From: Paenibacillus sp. VTT E-133291
Lineage (GTDB): Bacteria > Bacillota > Bacilli > Paenibacillales > Paenibacillaceae
Assembly: GCF_002264395.1 (NCBI RefSeq)
Contig: NZ_NFVA01000047.1
Coordinates: 1-52,868, forward strand
Direction: 5' to 3'
DNA length: 52,868 nucleotides
Shown here: positions 24,975 to 34,181 of the stretch, one piece after another
How positions within the stretch are numbered: the first letter of the stretch is position 1
Layout: every line of letters starts with the position of its first letter
Program-made: the position numbers and the translations under genes
Notes under the pieces: generated by a model
What the model saw: the letters and a program-made list of their open reading frames with translations, nothing else
Databases searched by the model: none
What the model was told of the DNA's origin: nothing

Positions 24975-26365
24975 AGGCTGTACTGCTCCTTCCTAATCTG
25001 CAGCCACTGTCCACCTTCCTCAGCAAGTACGCCTTCTTCAGAGGTATAGACCACCCGGCCACGGCTTATCGTAGCAGCTACCTTGCAGGATAGAGTTCTT
25101 CCGATGTAAGGACTATGCTTGTGACGGTATAACAAATCTTCAGCAGCCAACGTATAGGTTGTGTTTGGATTCAGCAGTACGAAGTCGGCATCCAGTCCTA
25201 GCGCGATAGTGCCTTTAAGATGCTCCATCCCAAAGCGTTTTGCGGGATGCCCGGCGAGCAGGCGAGAGATTAATGTAATTGGCAATCCCCGGACATTTAC
25301 ACCTTCATGGAACATAAGCTCTAAGCTGCTTTGGGCACCTGAGATTCCACCCCAAGCCTCAAAAAAAGACAACTCAGGGTTCATCTTCAAGTCCGTCGGA
25401 CAGGGTGAATGATCTGAAGCGATTAAGTCGATTTTGCCCTGGGCGAGCATTTCCCATAACTTCTCCTGCTCCAGTACACTTCGCAATGGAGGGGCACATT
25501 TCGCCACAGGTCCTAGCTCCTCCATATCCCTTTCTGTGAGCACCAAATAATGTGGACAGGTTTCAGCCGAAACGTCCAGTCCTCGAACCTTGGCTTCATA
25601 GATTTTCTCTATGGCGGCTGCAGTGCTGATATGGACAAAATGCACCCGACATCCAGTACGTTCACTGTACAGCAGTGCCCTGGACACTGACTCCAGCTCC
25701 GCTTCAGCAGGGCGGCAAGCCGCAAAATCACGCGCACTGCTTCTCCCATTTCGCACGGCATCAGCGGTCAGCACTGCCGTGATCGCCTCGCTTTCGGCAT
25801 GAAGGGCAAGAATCCCGCCCAAAGCAGCAATTCGCTGCATTCCTTGATAGAGCGTATCCTCATCCACTTCACGGAATCTGCCTTCACCCTCCCCTCCGGG
25901 ATTAGAGAGAAAAGCTTTGAAGCCAGTGACCCCGGCAGCTGCCAATGCTTCCAAATCATCCAGATTTCCCGGAACGAGACCACCCCACAGCACATAATCA
26001 ACCGCGGAATTACCCGCCGCCGCCTTCACTTTTTGATGGAGTGCCATCTCGTTCACCGTAGGTGGATTGCCGTTAAGCGGCATATCTGCATAGGTTGTGC
26101 AGCCGCCAGCTGCCAAAGCGGCAGAACCGCTGCGAAAGCCTTCCCAATGTCCCAGCGCAGGCTCATTAAAGTGCACATGCATATCAATCATACCGGGGAG
26201 GACATAGAGCCTATCTGCGTCGATGACATGGGTCAGCGGTCCAGTCGAAAGCTCCTCACCTAATGCGACGATCCGTCCCTCTGATACAGCAATATCCAGC
26301 TTAAGCACCTGATCGGGCAGCACTACATTCCCGTTCTTAATCACAAGTTCGTAGGATTCCTTCAT
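24971..26365 (-). CDS. pucH: Allantoinase
   Basis: Opens the allantoin ring to allantoate. A 464-residue cyclic amidohydrolase: MIDMHVHFNEP (His-x-His), GFKAFLSNPG with the carboxylated Lys, LHAESE, FVHISTAAA and ASDHSPC supply the two-metal site. ATG 26365 is chosen as start because GGAGG lies 10 bases upstream and KESYELVIKNGNVV is the family N-terminus. Further upstream the frame overlaps pucM without homology. It is 34 bases after pucM. Confidence 0.94.
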   Translation of the reverse strand: MKESYELVIKNGNVVLPDQVLKLDIAVSEGRIVALGEELSTGPLTHVIDADRLYVLPGMIDMHVHFNEPALGHWEGFRSGSAALAAGGCTTYADMPLNGNPPTVNEMALHQKVKAAAGNSAVDYVLWGGLVPGNLDDLEALAAAGVTGFKAFLSNPGGEGEGRFREVDEDTLYQGMQRIAALGGILALHAESEAITAVLTADAVRNGRSSARDFAACRPAEAELESVSRALLYSERTGCRVHFVHISTAAAIEKIYEAKVRGLDVSAETCPHYLVLTERDMEELGPVAKCAPPLRSVLEQEKLWEMLAQGKIDLIASDHSPCPTDLKMNPELSFFEAWGGISGAQSSLELMFHEGVNVRGLPITLISRLLAGHPAKRFGMEHLKGTIALGLDADFVLLNPNTTYTLAAEDLLYRHKHSPYIGRTLSCKVAATISRGRVVYTSEEGVLAEEGGQWLQIRKEQYSL

Positions 26366-26399
26366 GAGCTGCCAACCTCCACTGGTCGTTAAATTTCTC

Positions 26400-26804
26400 C
26401 TAACTTCCCCGATACGTACTGTATCCACCAGGAGCTACTAACAAAGGTACATGGTAGTGCTGCATGGAGCTCTCTATATGAAATCGAATAGGTATCTGTT
26501 CTAGAAAAAAAGACATCTCACGTTGAGTGTCTACTGAGCTTTCTGTTACTTCTATGCCAGCTGCTGACACTTTGGCATTGGCTCTACGATAGTAATCGCC
26601 GACCATAAACAGCAGCTCGTAACAACCAGCCTCCATCTCGGTTCCCTCCAGCAGCGGAGCATCCAGCCTCCCGTCACTGTTCGTGACTTTTTCACACAGA
26701 AGCTTGCTCATCCCATCCGTAAGCTTCCAGAGCTGAAGCGTCAGTCCTGCAGCAGGAATGCCCCGCGACAGATCCAGCACATGGGTGGTAAGCCGCCCGC
26801 TCAT
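26400..26804 (-). CDS. pucM: 5-hydroxyisourate hydrolase
   Basis: A transthyretin-related enzyme that hydrolyses 5-hydroxyisourate, the urate oxidase product, to OHCU. It has 134 residues with the family hallmarks: N-terminal LTTHVLDLSRG with the active-site His, IRFHIE, and the C-terminal YHVPLLVAPGGYSTYRGS ending in the diagnostic YRGS. The start overlaps the urate oxidase stop by one base (TAATG), consistent with coupled translation. Confidence 0.96.
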   Translation of the reverse strand: MSGRLTTHVLDLSRGIPAAGLTLQLWKLTDGMSKLLCEKVTNSDGRLDAPLLEGTEMEAGCYELLFMVGDYYRRANAKVSAAGIEVTESSVDTQREMSFFLEQIPIRFHIESSMQHYHVPLLVAPGGYSTYRGS

Positions 26805-27754
26805 TACGCTGTCTCTCCGGCCAGATCTGCACGGCTGACAGAAAAGCCCTGAAAACCATAGGGTGGACGAGGTTCGGTGAAGACCCCACCTTTAGTTTCT
26901 TCAGGCTCAACAATGGTTTCCCAAGTCCGGTTATTGGACTCAAATGAAACGGTAGCCAGCTGTGGAAAACGGGACAACACGCGCAGTCCAATTTGATAAA
27001 TCAACGATTGGATTGATGGACTGTTGAGCTCATGAAAAGCACTATGGGCGATATCACGAATCTGCTCCGCAGCCACATATTGACCCTGATCTCCATCCAA
27101 AGCGTGCTCCACATTAATGTAGGTCCAGTTAATATTCAGAAAAATATAAAGCGGACGGTCAAAGCTTTCTGGCAATGTCGTATATTCATCTCGGACAAAT
27201 CCATAAAACGAGCTTCCGCTCACTTTTATCAGCTGTAGATCCTTCAACCGGCATCCATGAGCAACAACCTCAGTCCCACTTTCCCCACGCTTTACTGTCA
27301 GCGAAGCCGAGTAGGATTCATTATTGGAGTGCCGCAGCACTAAATGACTCTGCCTAAGCCCCTCACCCCCGGGCACCATTACCTGTTCAAAAGGTAACCG
27401 GTCTGCGGAAACCGAAACCGCGGTGACATGACTGTATCTATCGATAAAACGGCTGCTCAGAAGCTGCAGTAATCCTTCCGTTGTGCTGCCCGTGTAGTCA
27501 GCGGTATTGCGGAGAATGAAATTTTTCATAGAATCAGTAGCTACGACCATTGAATTATCCCCCTCTGAAAATGAAGGAAGAAAGGCTTCACCCGTAACGG
27601 CAAATGTAATATTATGCGCGAATATAATGTTGTCGCAGCCCGTAAAGGAAGATTCGGAAACAGGGGTAACGGCCAGCGGTTTGGCATAGGTACGATAGGT
27701 TAGAACATCGCTTTTTCCATAAAACATAGTACGTCCGTTCATTGGTTCCAGCAT
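26804..27754 (-). CDS. pucL: Urate oxidase (stand-alone)
   Basis: Cofactor-free oxidation of urate to 5-hydroxyisourate. At 316 residues it matches the uricase half of B. subtilis PucL. Key features are YGKSDV (catalytic Lys), VVATDSMKNF (catalytic Thr), the DGDQGQYV loop and YQIGLRVL, and FESNNRTWE near the C-terminus. The ATG has GGAGGG upstream, and the preceding decarboxylase gene ends 18 bases before, so this is a true separate gene and not a frameshifted PucL. Confidence 0.95.
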   Translation of the reverse strand: MLEPMNGRTMFYGKSDVLTYRTYAKPLAVTPVSESSFTGCDNIIFAHNITFAVTGEAFLPSFSEGDNSMVVATDSMKNFILRNTADYTGSTTEGLLQLLSSRFIDRYSHVTAVSVSADRLPFEQVMVPGGEGLRQSHLVLRHSNNESYSASLTVKRGESGTEVVAHGCRLKDLQLIKVSGSSFYGFVRDEYTTLPESFDRPLYIFLNINWTYINVEHALDGDQGQYVAAEQIRDIAHSAFHELNSPSIQSLIYQIGLRVLSRFPQLATVSFESNNRTWETIVEPEETKGGVFTEPRPPYGFQGFSVSRADLAGETA

Positions 27755-27772
27755 GGCTGACGCCCTCCCCGA

Positions 27773-28294
27773 TTATGATGAATGAATGATTAAATCACTT
27801 AGGCGGAATTTCGTAATAAGGCCGATCTCAGAAAAAGCCTGCACCCATTCCTCCTGAGGGGAACGTTCTACCCGTGCTTCCATGGCGTTAATGATGGCAT
27901 CTTTGTTCTTACCACGTACAGCTAAAATAAAAGGGAACTGAAATTTTTCTGTATATTTTCTATTCAGATCATTCAAAAGATCAAACTCTTCCCTTGTTAG
28001 CCGATCTAGTCCGGCTCCCTGCTGCTCTGATGCTGACAAAGGTGTAACCTGAAGCCTAGTCGCCAAATCTGGGTGAGCTTTTAATAGTCCCTCCATTCGG
28101 CTACGATCAGCACTCAGAACGGTTTGCATCATGGTACTATGCAAATGCTCTATAGAATGGAACGGGATCTGCTTATAAACCTCCTCTGCTACCCACGGTG
28201 AATGTTCAAAAATGCCGCCCAGATGCTTCACAAAATCCGTTATCCTCATGACATTTATCTCTTCCAGCGTATACCTGTATTCAGAAACGACCAT
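27773..28294 (-). CDS. OHCU decarboxylase (stand-alone)
   Basis: 2-oxo-4-hydroxy-4-carboxy-5-ureidoimidazoline decarboxylase, forming S-allantoin. It has 173 residues with the family motifs FEHSPWVAEE (catalytic His), AHPDLA, SEQQGAGLDRL and FPFILAVRGK. In B. subtilis this is the N-terminal half of PucL; here it is its own gene. The start is ATG 28294, 8 bases after AGGAGG. It overlaps the end of pucE by 14 bases. Confidence 0.94.
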   Translation of the reverse strand: MVVSEYRYTLEEINVMRITDFVKHLGGIFEHSPWVAEEVYKQIPFHSIEHLHSTMMQTVLSADRSRMEGLLKAHPDLATRLQVTPLSASEQQGAGLDRLTREEFDLLNDLNRKYTEKFQFPFILAVRGKNKDAIINAMEARVERSPQEEWVQAFSEIGLITKFRLSDLIIHSS

Positions 28295-28835
28295 CCACTC
28301 CACCTCCTATAGCTTTATTGACAGCTCGCAAAATGCCTCCGTATCCTGTACAGCGACAAATGTTACCCGATAAAGCTTCCTCTACTTCAGCCTGAGTAGG
28401 ATGCGGATTCTCATCCAGCAGGGCAACCACCGAGATGACCATCCCTGGCGTACAATAACCGCATTGGAACCCGCCTTCTTCTAAAAAAGCACACTGAACG
28501 GGATGCAGCCCCGCCTCACTAAGACCCTCAATTGTTGTAATTTCGGCACCTGAGCATTGATAGGCCATCATCAGACATGAATTCACCGGATGTCCATCGA
28601 CCAGCACCATACAGGCTCCGCAACGGCCAATCTCGCAAGAGCGCTTCGTTCCGGTCAGCTCCAAATCTTCACGTATAACATTTAAGAGCCTACGGGAGGG
28701 TGGAATCTCCGTGGATATCGCTTTACCATTGAGGCTGCACTTGAAGGTGAACCTCTCTTCTGTAAAAGCTTCCTCAGACGATGCGGGGTTAGGGTCCTCT
28801 TCATTTAGATTTGAAATGGGATTATAGCTCGGCAT
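28281..28835 (-). CDS. pucE: Xanthine dehydrogenase, [2Fe-2S] subunit
   Basis: The iron-sulphur electron-transfer subunit of a three-protein xanthine dehydrogenase, 184 residues. The plant-type cluster ligands are CEIGRCGAC followed by SCLMM, and the second cluster is bound by QCGYCTPGM and NICRCTGYG. The first 28 residues are a non-conserved acidic extension. The start overlaps the end of pucD by 14 bases. Confidence 0.94.
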   Translation of the reverse strand: MPSYNPISNLNEEDPNPASSEEAFTEERFTFKCSLNGKAISTEIPPSRRLLNVIREDLELTGTKRSCEIGRCGACMVLVDGHPVNSCLMMAYQCSGAEITTIEGLSEAGLHPVQCAFLEEGGFQCGYCTPGMVISVVALLDENPHPTQAEVEEALSGNICRCTGYGGILRAVNKAIGGGVDGRF

Positions 28836-31116
28836 GGATATTCACCGCCTTTTGTGGAATAAACGGCGTAGATTGCAGCCATTCGGGATCAATGGGCAGC
28901 TTAGTTACCCGTTTCCCTACTGCCTGAAATATGGCTGATGCGACTGCCGGAGCTAAATTGACGGAACCCACCTCTCCAATGCCGCGAGGACCATACGTAT
29001 CATGATCTGGCAAATCCTCTATCGGCTGCACCTGAATGCTTCCGTTCATGTCGGCAATGGTCGGCACCAAATAAGTGTCTAGATTTTTGGTGACATAGCT
29101 ACCGCCTGACATTACAGCATCCTCTGACAAGGTGAAGCCCACCGCCATACTACTGCCACCTTCGATCTGCCCGAGATACCCTTGCGGATTAGCCACCGGC
29201 CCCGCAGCTACCGCATGATATTGGTCCAACACACGGACACGTCCTGTAAGCAGATTAACTTCCACGCGCACTGCGATAGCCGAATAGGTGTATAGGAAAT
29301 GTGCTCCCACTCTTTTAAAAGTTGTGGTTGGATAAGTAAACTTTGTATTACAGACAATGGGTTCTGAAATTCGCTGTGCCAGGTCCTTGTAAGTCAGAAG
29401 CAGACCGCCGTCTTTTAGCCAAATGCCGCCAGGACCGAGCTTCATTTCATAGTCATCCAGCCCCGGCTTTATCGTAGCAGCTGTCTGCAACACTCGAGCC
29501 GTGAAGTCTGGACGTAGCCGTTTTAGGGCCATCCACATCATGCTTGTCGAACGTGAAGCTGTACTTGATCCGCTATCGGGCACGACGTCCGTATCGCCAA
29601 TGACGATACTTAGATCCTCTGCTGCGAAGCCAAACTGTTCAATCAGCATTTGTTCCATGGTCGCGATTAAGCCCTGCCCAAACTCCTCGTAACCAAACAC
29701 CGCCTCAATCTTGCCCTCTAGCGTCAGAGACAGCCGGCCACCCGCGGGATCCGGAATGCCATAACCAAGTCCTGCACCATGCATAGCGATTGCAGCACCC
29801 GTTCCGGTGACGATCCATGGTTCCACAAAGCCTAAGCTGCTGTCTGTAGAAGATACCTTAGTCATTAGAGGCGAGTCCGCCAATGCTTTCCACACCTGAA
29901 AGGCTCCATCGGTCTGAGCAACTTCCTGACCCAGGGGCCCCAGATCTCCATATTTACGCAAATTGCGGCGGCGCATTTCCCACGGATCGATCTGCAATCG
30001 CTCAGCCAAACGATCGATTTGTCCTTCCAACGCGAAAATCGCCTGATTGCCGCCAAATCCTCGAAATTCACCGGACACACCGTTATTGGTATATACAGCG
30101 AAACCTTCCACCTCTATATGATCGATGATGTAAGGGCCCATTACATGTTCTGTCGCGAAGTTGAGCACCTCCGCACCGAGCGTTGCGTAAGCCCCCGTAT
30201 CCGAAATAATTCTGACCTGATGCGCCTTGATGATTCCTTCGTGATCGCAGCCAGTTTTCATGGTGATTTTCATAGGGTGACGTTTAAGTCCTGCACGGAC
30301 CGATTCAGCTCTCGAATTATGCAGTCTTACCGGACGGAGTGTCCGCAAGGCGAGCAGCGCACCATACGGTTGTACATTCAGCTCGTCTTTTCCTCCAAAG
30401 GACCCGCCGATCGGACTCGAGATGACTCGAATATCTTCTTGAGGAATAGCCAGAATTCTGGATAGCTGCATGCGATCCATTAACCCATGTTGTGTAGCTG
30501 AATACACGGTAAGCCGTCCGTTATCTTCGGGGATAAACAATCCGCCCTCAGTCTCCATATAGGTATGCATTTGGCGAGGTGTGTAGTAGGTCTCCTCCAC
30601 TACGTGGCAGCAATCCTTAAATACCGCTCCCGGTTCGCCCTTGCAGTATTCCGTATGATGAAGCACGTTTCCCTCGGGATGCAGAAGAACAGCAGCTTTC
30701 TTCATGGCTTCTTCCGGATCTTCCAACAGTGGTAGAAGCACATAATCCACTTCGATAAGAGATAAGGCGTATTCCGCAATTTCGTCCGTCTCAGCCGCGA
30801 CTGCCGCAATCGCATCGCCAGTGTAACGCACACGATCGCTGCAAAATACTGGTTGATGCGGCAAAGCTATGCCAAAGCCGTTAAGTCCGGGCACATCCTC
30901 ATGAGTAATTACAGCGTGTACACCAGGGACTTCTATGGCCTTCTCAATGCGTATGGACAAAATACGAGCATGTGCCTGCTCACTGCGGAGCACGCGGCCA
31001 ATCAACATACCTTCCGCCCTCATGTCGGTCAAATACTGCAGCTTGCCGGATACTTTGCCCTCTCCGTCGGGCCGTGTACGCCAGCGGCTCCCGCTGGATT
31101 CCTTATTCAGCAGCAT
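28822..31116 (-). CDS. pucD: Xanthine dehydrogenase, molybdopterin subunit
   Basis: The catalytic subunit binding the molybdenum-pterin cofactor and oxidising hypoxanthine/xanthine to urate. It has 764 residues with GGSFGGKDE, GEFRGFGGNQ and GPRGIGEVGS, the last carrying the catalytic Glu. ATG 31116 (MLLNKESSG) has GGAGAGAGG just upstream. An alternative GTG at 31146 adds ten unconserved residues. It lies in the order C-D-E as in B. subtilis. Confidence 0.94.
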   Translation of the reverse strand: MLLNKESSGSRWRTRPDGEGKVSGKLQYLTDMRAEGMLIGRVLRSEQAHARILSIRIEKAIEVPGVHAVITHEDVPGLNGFGIALPHQPVFCSDRVRYTGDAIAAVAAETDEIAEYALSLIEVDYVLLPLLEDPEEAMKKAAVLLHPEGNVLHHTEYCKGEPGAVFKDCCHVVEETYYTPRQMHTYMETEGGLFIPEDNGRLTVYSATQHGLMDRMQLSRILAIPQEDIRVISSPIGGSFGGKDELNVQPYGALLALRTLRPVRLHNSRAESVRAGLKRHPMKITMKTGCDHEGIIKAHQVRIISDTGAYATLGAEVLNFATEHVMGPYIIDHIEVEGFAVYTNNGVSGEFRGFGGNQAIFALEGQIDRLAERLQIDPWEMRRRNLRKYGDLGPLGQEVAQTDGAFQVWKALADSPLMTKVSSTDSSLGFVEPWIVTGTGAAIAMHGAGLGYGIPDPAGGRLSLTLEGKIEAVFGYEEFGQGLIATMEQMLIEQFGFAAEDLSIVIGDTDVVPDSGSSTASRSTSMMWMALKRLRPDFTARVLQTAATIKPGLDDYEMKLGPGGIWLKDGGLLLTYKDLAQRISEPIVCNTKFTYPTTTFKRVGAHFLYTYSAIAVRVEVNLLTGRVRVLDQYHAVAAGPVANPQGYLGQIEGGSSMAVGFTLSEDAVMSGGSYVTKNLDTYLVPTIADMNGSIQVQPIEDLPDHDTYGPRGIGEVGSVNLAPAVASAIFQAVGKRVTKLPIDPEWLQSTPFIPQKAVNIHAEL

Positions 31117-31149
31117 TTTCCCTCTCTCCTTTCGTGGGTTATTCACCTC

Positions 31150-32049
31150 TTAACTCCGTATATTCATAGCCTTCCACAGCTCAGATACAACCAAATTTCC
31201 AGCACTCTTTTTCTTGTAAAGTTCTGTTGCAAAGGGATCACTATACGTCTCAAAGCTGTTCTCAACCACTTCATATAGAGAAGCCAACAGCTCCTCTGTA
31301 TACCCCGCGCCTTCAAGCATAACTTCAGCTCTGGTTAACCGCTGCGGCCGCCCAGAGCCCCCACCTGCTGCGATACGAACCTCGCGGAAACGATGTTCCT
31401 CATCGATCGAAGCTGAGATTGCTACCGTTACAAGTGAAGGAGTGAAAGCTTCCCTGCGGCCAACCTTGCGAAAAATTTCAAGTCTATCTGTTAATGGATT
31501 CTCTCGGCGAGCAGGTGATATGCGAAGCTCAGCCACTAGATCTGCCGCAGGTTTAATCCCACTCCAGTGATTGTTTAGCCACTCTGTCAACGGTAGTGTC
31601 GTCATAAATTTACCGTCAAAGGAGATCAACTCAGCGTCATATACCAGTAACGCGGGTAGAATATCACCGAAGCCAGAAGCGATATTGCCACCAAGCGTGG
31701 CTAGATAACGCACTGATGGAGCCGCTATGCAACGTGCGGCCTCTTGCAGCGCTGGAGCCACTGCCTGCACAAGCTCATTGCTTCGGCACTGTGAAAGTGG
31801 GACAAGAGCGCCAAGAGATAAGTGGAACTCCGTCAAAGTGATATCCGCGAGATCTGGGATTTGCCTGAGATCAATCAACTGCTTCGGCATAAGCGCCGTT
31901 CCGCTTTCCCACCCTGTTCTCAGCAGTGTCCCTCCCGCGACATATTGGGCACTTTCTCCAAGTGCTATCTTTCTCTCCCAAGCTTCGTGCAGGCTGCGGG
32001 GTTGAATTACATCAGGTAACCTTCCTTCCTCTTCCCGTAAGACCCCCAT
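31150..32049 (-). CDS. pucC: Xanthine dehydrogenase, FAD subunit
   Basis: The FAD-binding subunit passing electrons on to NAD, 299 residues. YVAGGTLL is the first FAD loop, TLGGNIASG the second, and AGGGSGRPQRL lies in the CO-dehydrogenase flavoprotein C-terminal domain. GGAGGCGGAG precedes the ATG. It follows the ABC transporter genes after 56 bases, with no terminator between, suggesting a single transcript. Confidence 0.92.
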   Translation of the reverse strand: MGVLREEEGRLPDVIQPRSLHEAWERKIALGESAQYVAGGTLLRTGWESGTALMPKQLIDLRQIPDLADITLTEFHLSLGALVPLSQCRSNELVQAVAPALQEAARCIAAPSVRYLATLGGNIASGFGDILPALLVYDAELISFDGKFMTTLPLTEWLNNHWSGIKPAADLVAELRISPARRENPLTDRLEIFRKVGRREAFTPSLVTVAISASIDEEHRFREVRIAAGGGSGRPQRLTRAEVMLEGAGYTEELLASLYEVVENSFETYSDPFATELYKKKSAGNLVVSELWKAMNIRS

Positions 32050-32105
32050 ACACTCCGCCTCCTTTTTGAGTACCAGATTGCTGATGCCTCCTCATGCAGC
32101 TTGCC

Positions 32106-33035
32106 TTAAAACCTTTGTTCCCGAATATAAGGCACTCCGAGCGCCTCCGGTGTGCCGGATGGTTTGTTGCGGTTGCGGTACCCCAGGTACATCAGGACTA
32201 GAATGGTCACAAGGTACGGAATCATTTTGAGAAAATAGGGCGGGACTGCACTGCCCAGCAATTGAATACGGAAGCCAAGCGAATCCAATGCCCCAAAAAA
32301 GTAAGCGCAGAACAAGGCACGCAGCGGATTCCATCTGGCAAAAATCACTAGCCCTATCGCAATCCAGCCTCGGCCGGCCGTCAGTCCTTCATTCCAGGTT
32401 GGCGCGTAAGCTAATACCATATCCGCTCCGGCCATACCGATGAGGGCAGCGCCGATGATCACATAACTGTAGCGGATAAGCTGCACACGGATCCCCATCA
32501 CATCTGCGGTAGCCGGACTGTCTCCGACTGCCCGCAAATGCAGGCCCCATGAAGTGCGGTGAATTAGTAGATGCAAAACAAGCACTAGCAGCAGGCTGAA
32601 CCAGGTTAGGTAATCCATTTTGCCGAATATTTTTCCGAGGAACGGTACATTTTCCAGCCAAGCCAGATGCAGCTTAGGGGAGGTTCCCGGCAAAGGAATG
32701 CCGCTGATCGGTTTGCCTAGATAAGCGCTCAACCCACTGCCGAACAGGGTCATCGCAAGACCGGACATGGTTTGATTCGCCCGCAGAGTCACACAGAGAA
32801 AAGAATGCAGCAATCCAAGCACAGCCGTTACAGCTACGGTAGCCAGCAGAGCCAGCAGCAGGTTTCCGGAGCGAATATACACGATACAAGTGGTGACTGC
32901 TCCCATCAGCATTAATCCTTCAGCTCCAAGCTGGATAATGCCGGCTCGTTCATTTAGAATGCCTCCCAGCGTAGCCAGCAGCAGTGGGGTCCCTGCGGAT
33001 ATTGCGGCGATTAATAGCTGTGTCGTAAAGTCCAT
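32106..33035 (-). CDS. Nucleoside-type ABC transporter permease 2
   Basis: A membrane-spanning permease of the BMP-linked family (NupQ/YufQ type), 309 residues with about 8-9 hydrophobic segments. Motifs GGILNERAGIIQLGAEGLML and AVGDSPATADVMGI are typical of this family. It pairs with the permease encoded 3 bases upstream. The substrate is probably a purine nucleoside or a related ureide, inferred from the operon. Confidence 0.9.
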   Translation of the reverse strand: MDFTTQLLIAAISAGTPLLLATLGGILNERAGIIQLGAEGLMLMGAVTTCIVYIRSGNLLLALLATVAVTAVLGLLHSFLCVTLRANQTMSGLAMTLFGSGLSAYLGKPISGIPLPGTSPKLHLAWLENVPFLGKIFGKMDYLTWFSLLLVLVLHLLIHRTSWGLHLRAVGDSPATADVMGIRVQLIRYSYVIIGAALIGMAGADMVLAYAPTWNEGLTAGRGWIAIGLVIFARWNPLRALFCAYFFGALDSLGFRIQLLGSAVPPYFLKMIPYLVTILVLMYLGYRNRNKPSGTPEALGVPYIREQRF

Positions 33036-33038
33036 CGG

Positions 33039-34181
33039 CTACCGTCCTCCTTTCATCTGAACCCCGCTACGGCCAATGCGGAAACGATAGATCATATCAC
33101 CAGCAATCAGGAAAAACAGGATAGAGCCCTGCAGCATTTCTGATATCGATGAGGGCAGCCCGATAGTTTGAACACTATATCCGCCAACAATTAGGCCACC
33201 GAATAGAATAGAAGTAACAATTAGACCGAGTGGATTCAATTTAGCCAACCAAGCCACAATAATAGCGGTATACCCATATCCCGGAGAGATGCCCTGCATC
33301 AGCTTATGTGTAACACCTGAGACCTCAGCCATTCCAGCGATACCCGCGAGCCCCCCACTAATCAGCATGACGATAATAATATGGCGCTTGATAGGAATCC
33401 CCGCGTATCTGGCTGCAACAGGATTGGCCCCAATCAGACGGAGCTCGTAGCCCCACTTGGTGAAACGAATCATGAAGTAATAAATCACAACGGCGATAAG
33501 TCCAAATAACAGTCCGATATGAAGTCTTGTACTTCCGAGAACAGGCAGCGACTGAGCCGCAGTAAACATTGGCGATCCGGGGAAATTAAACCCTTTAGGA
33601 TCTTTCCAGGGTCCGAATACCACGTAATCGAGCGCCAATAGGGCAACATAATTCAGCATTAATGAAGTGATAAGTTCATTTACTCCAAAATGCGTCCGGG
33701 GGATAGCGGTCAGCAATCCCCAAAGCGCTCCCGCCGCAATGCCAAATAGCAGCATTAAGGATAAAGACCAGAATGAAGATAAATCAGGAAAATAAATCGT
33801 GACCGCGGTAGCCGCCATAGCACCAACGGTCAGCTGACCTTCCGCTCCAATATTCCATACGGAAATGCGGTAAGCTACCGCAATCCCAAGCCCACACAGG
33901 AGTAAGGGGATCGCCTTAACCATCGTTTCTGTAAGGCCATACGTAGTGCCAAATGCACCACGGAACATTTTCTCGTAGACCAGTACCGGATTCATCCCAT
34001 TCGCTGCGATAAATAAGGCACACAGCAATAACGCTAGAATGATAGATACAATAGGAGTCCACCAAGGAGAACGGACGCGGCTGGCATCATATTCCACACG
34101 TAGAGAGAACCGTTTGCCGGAGTGAGTTGGGATAGGTTCAAGTACAGCTGCTGCGGTATTTCTTCCATTCTCCAGGCTCAT
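33039..34181 (-). CDS. Nucleoside-type ABC transporter permease 1
   Basis: Partner permease (NupP/YufP type), 380 residues. The first 45 residues are cytosolic, followed by about 10 membrane segments. The conserved WNIGAEGQL and LIGANPVAARYAGIP motifs mark the branched-chain/ribose-like permease family. It overlaps the ATPase gene by 4 bases (ATGA), so they are coupled. Confidence 0.9.
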   Translation of the reverse strand: MSLENGRNTAAAVLEPIPTHSGKRFSLRVEYDASRVRSPWWTPIVSIILALLLCALFIAANGMNPVLVYEKMFRGAFGTTYGLTETMVKAIPLLLCGLGIAVAYRISVWNIGAEGQLTVGAMAATAVTIYFPDLSSFWSLSLMLLFGIAAGALWGLLTAIPRTHFGVNELITSLMLNYVALLALDYVVFGPWKDPKGFNFPGSPMFTAAQSLPVLGSTRLHIGLLFGLIAVVIYYFMIRFTKWGYELRLIGANPVAARYAGIPIKRHIIIVMLISGGLAGIAGMAEVSGVTHKLMQGISPGYGYTAIIVAWLAKLNPLGLIVTSILFGGLIVGGYSVQTIGLPSSISEMLQGSILFFLIAGDMIYRFRIGRSGVQMKGGR

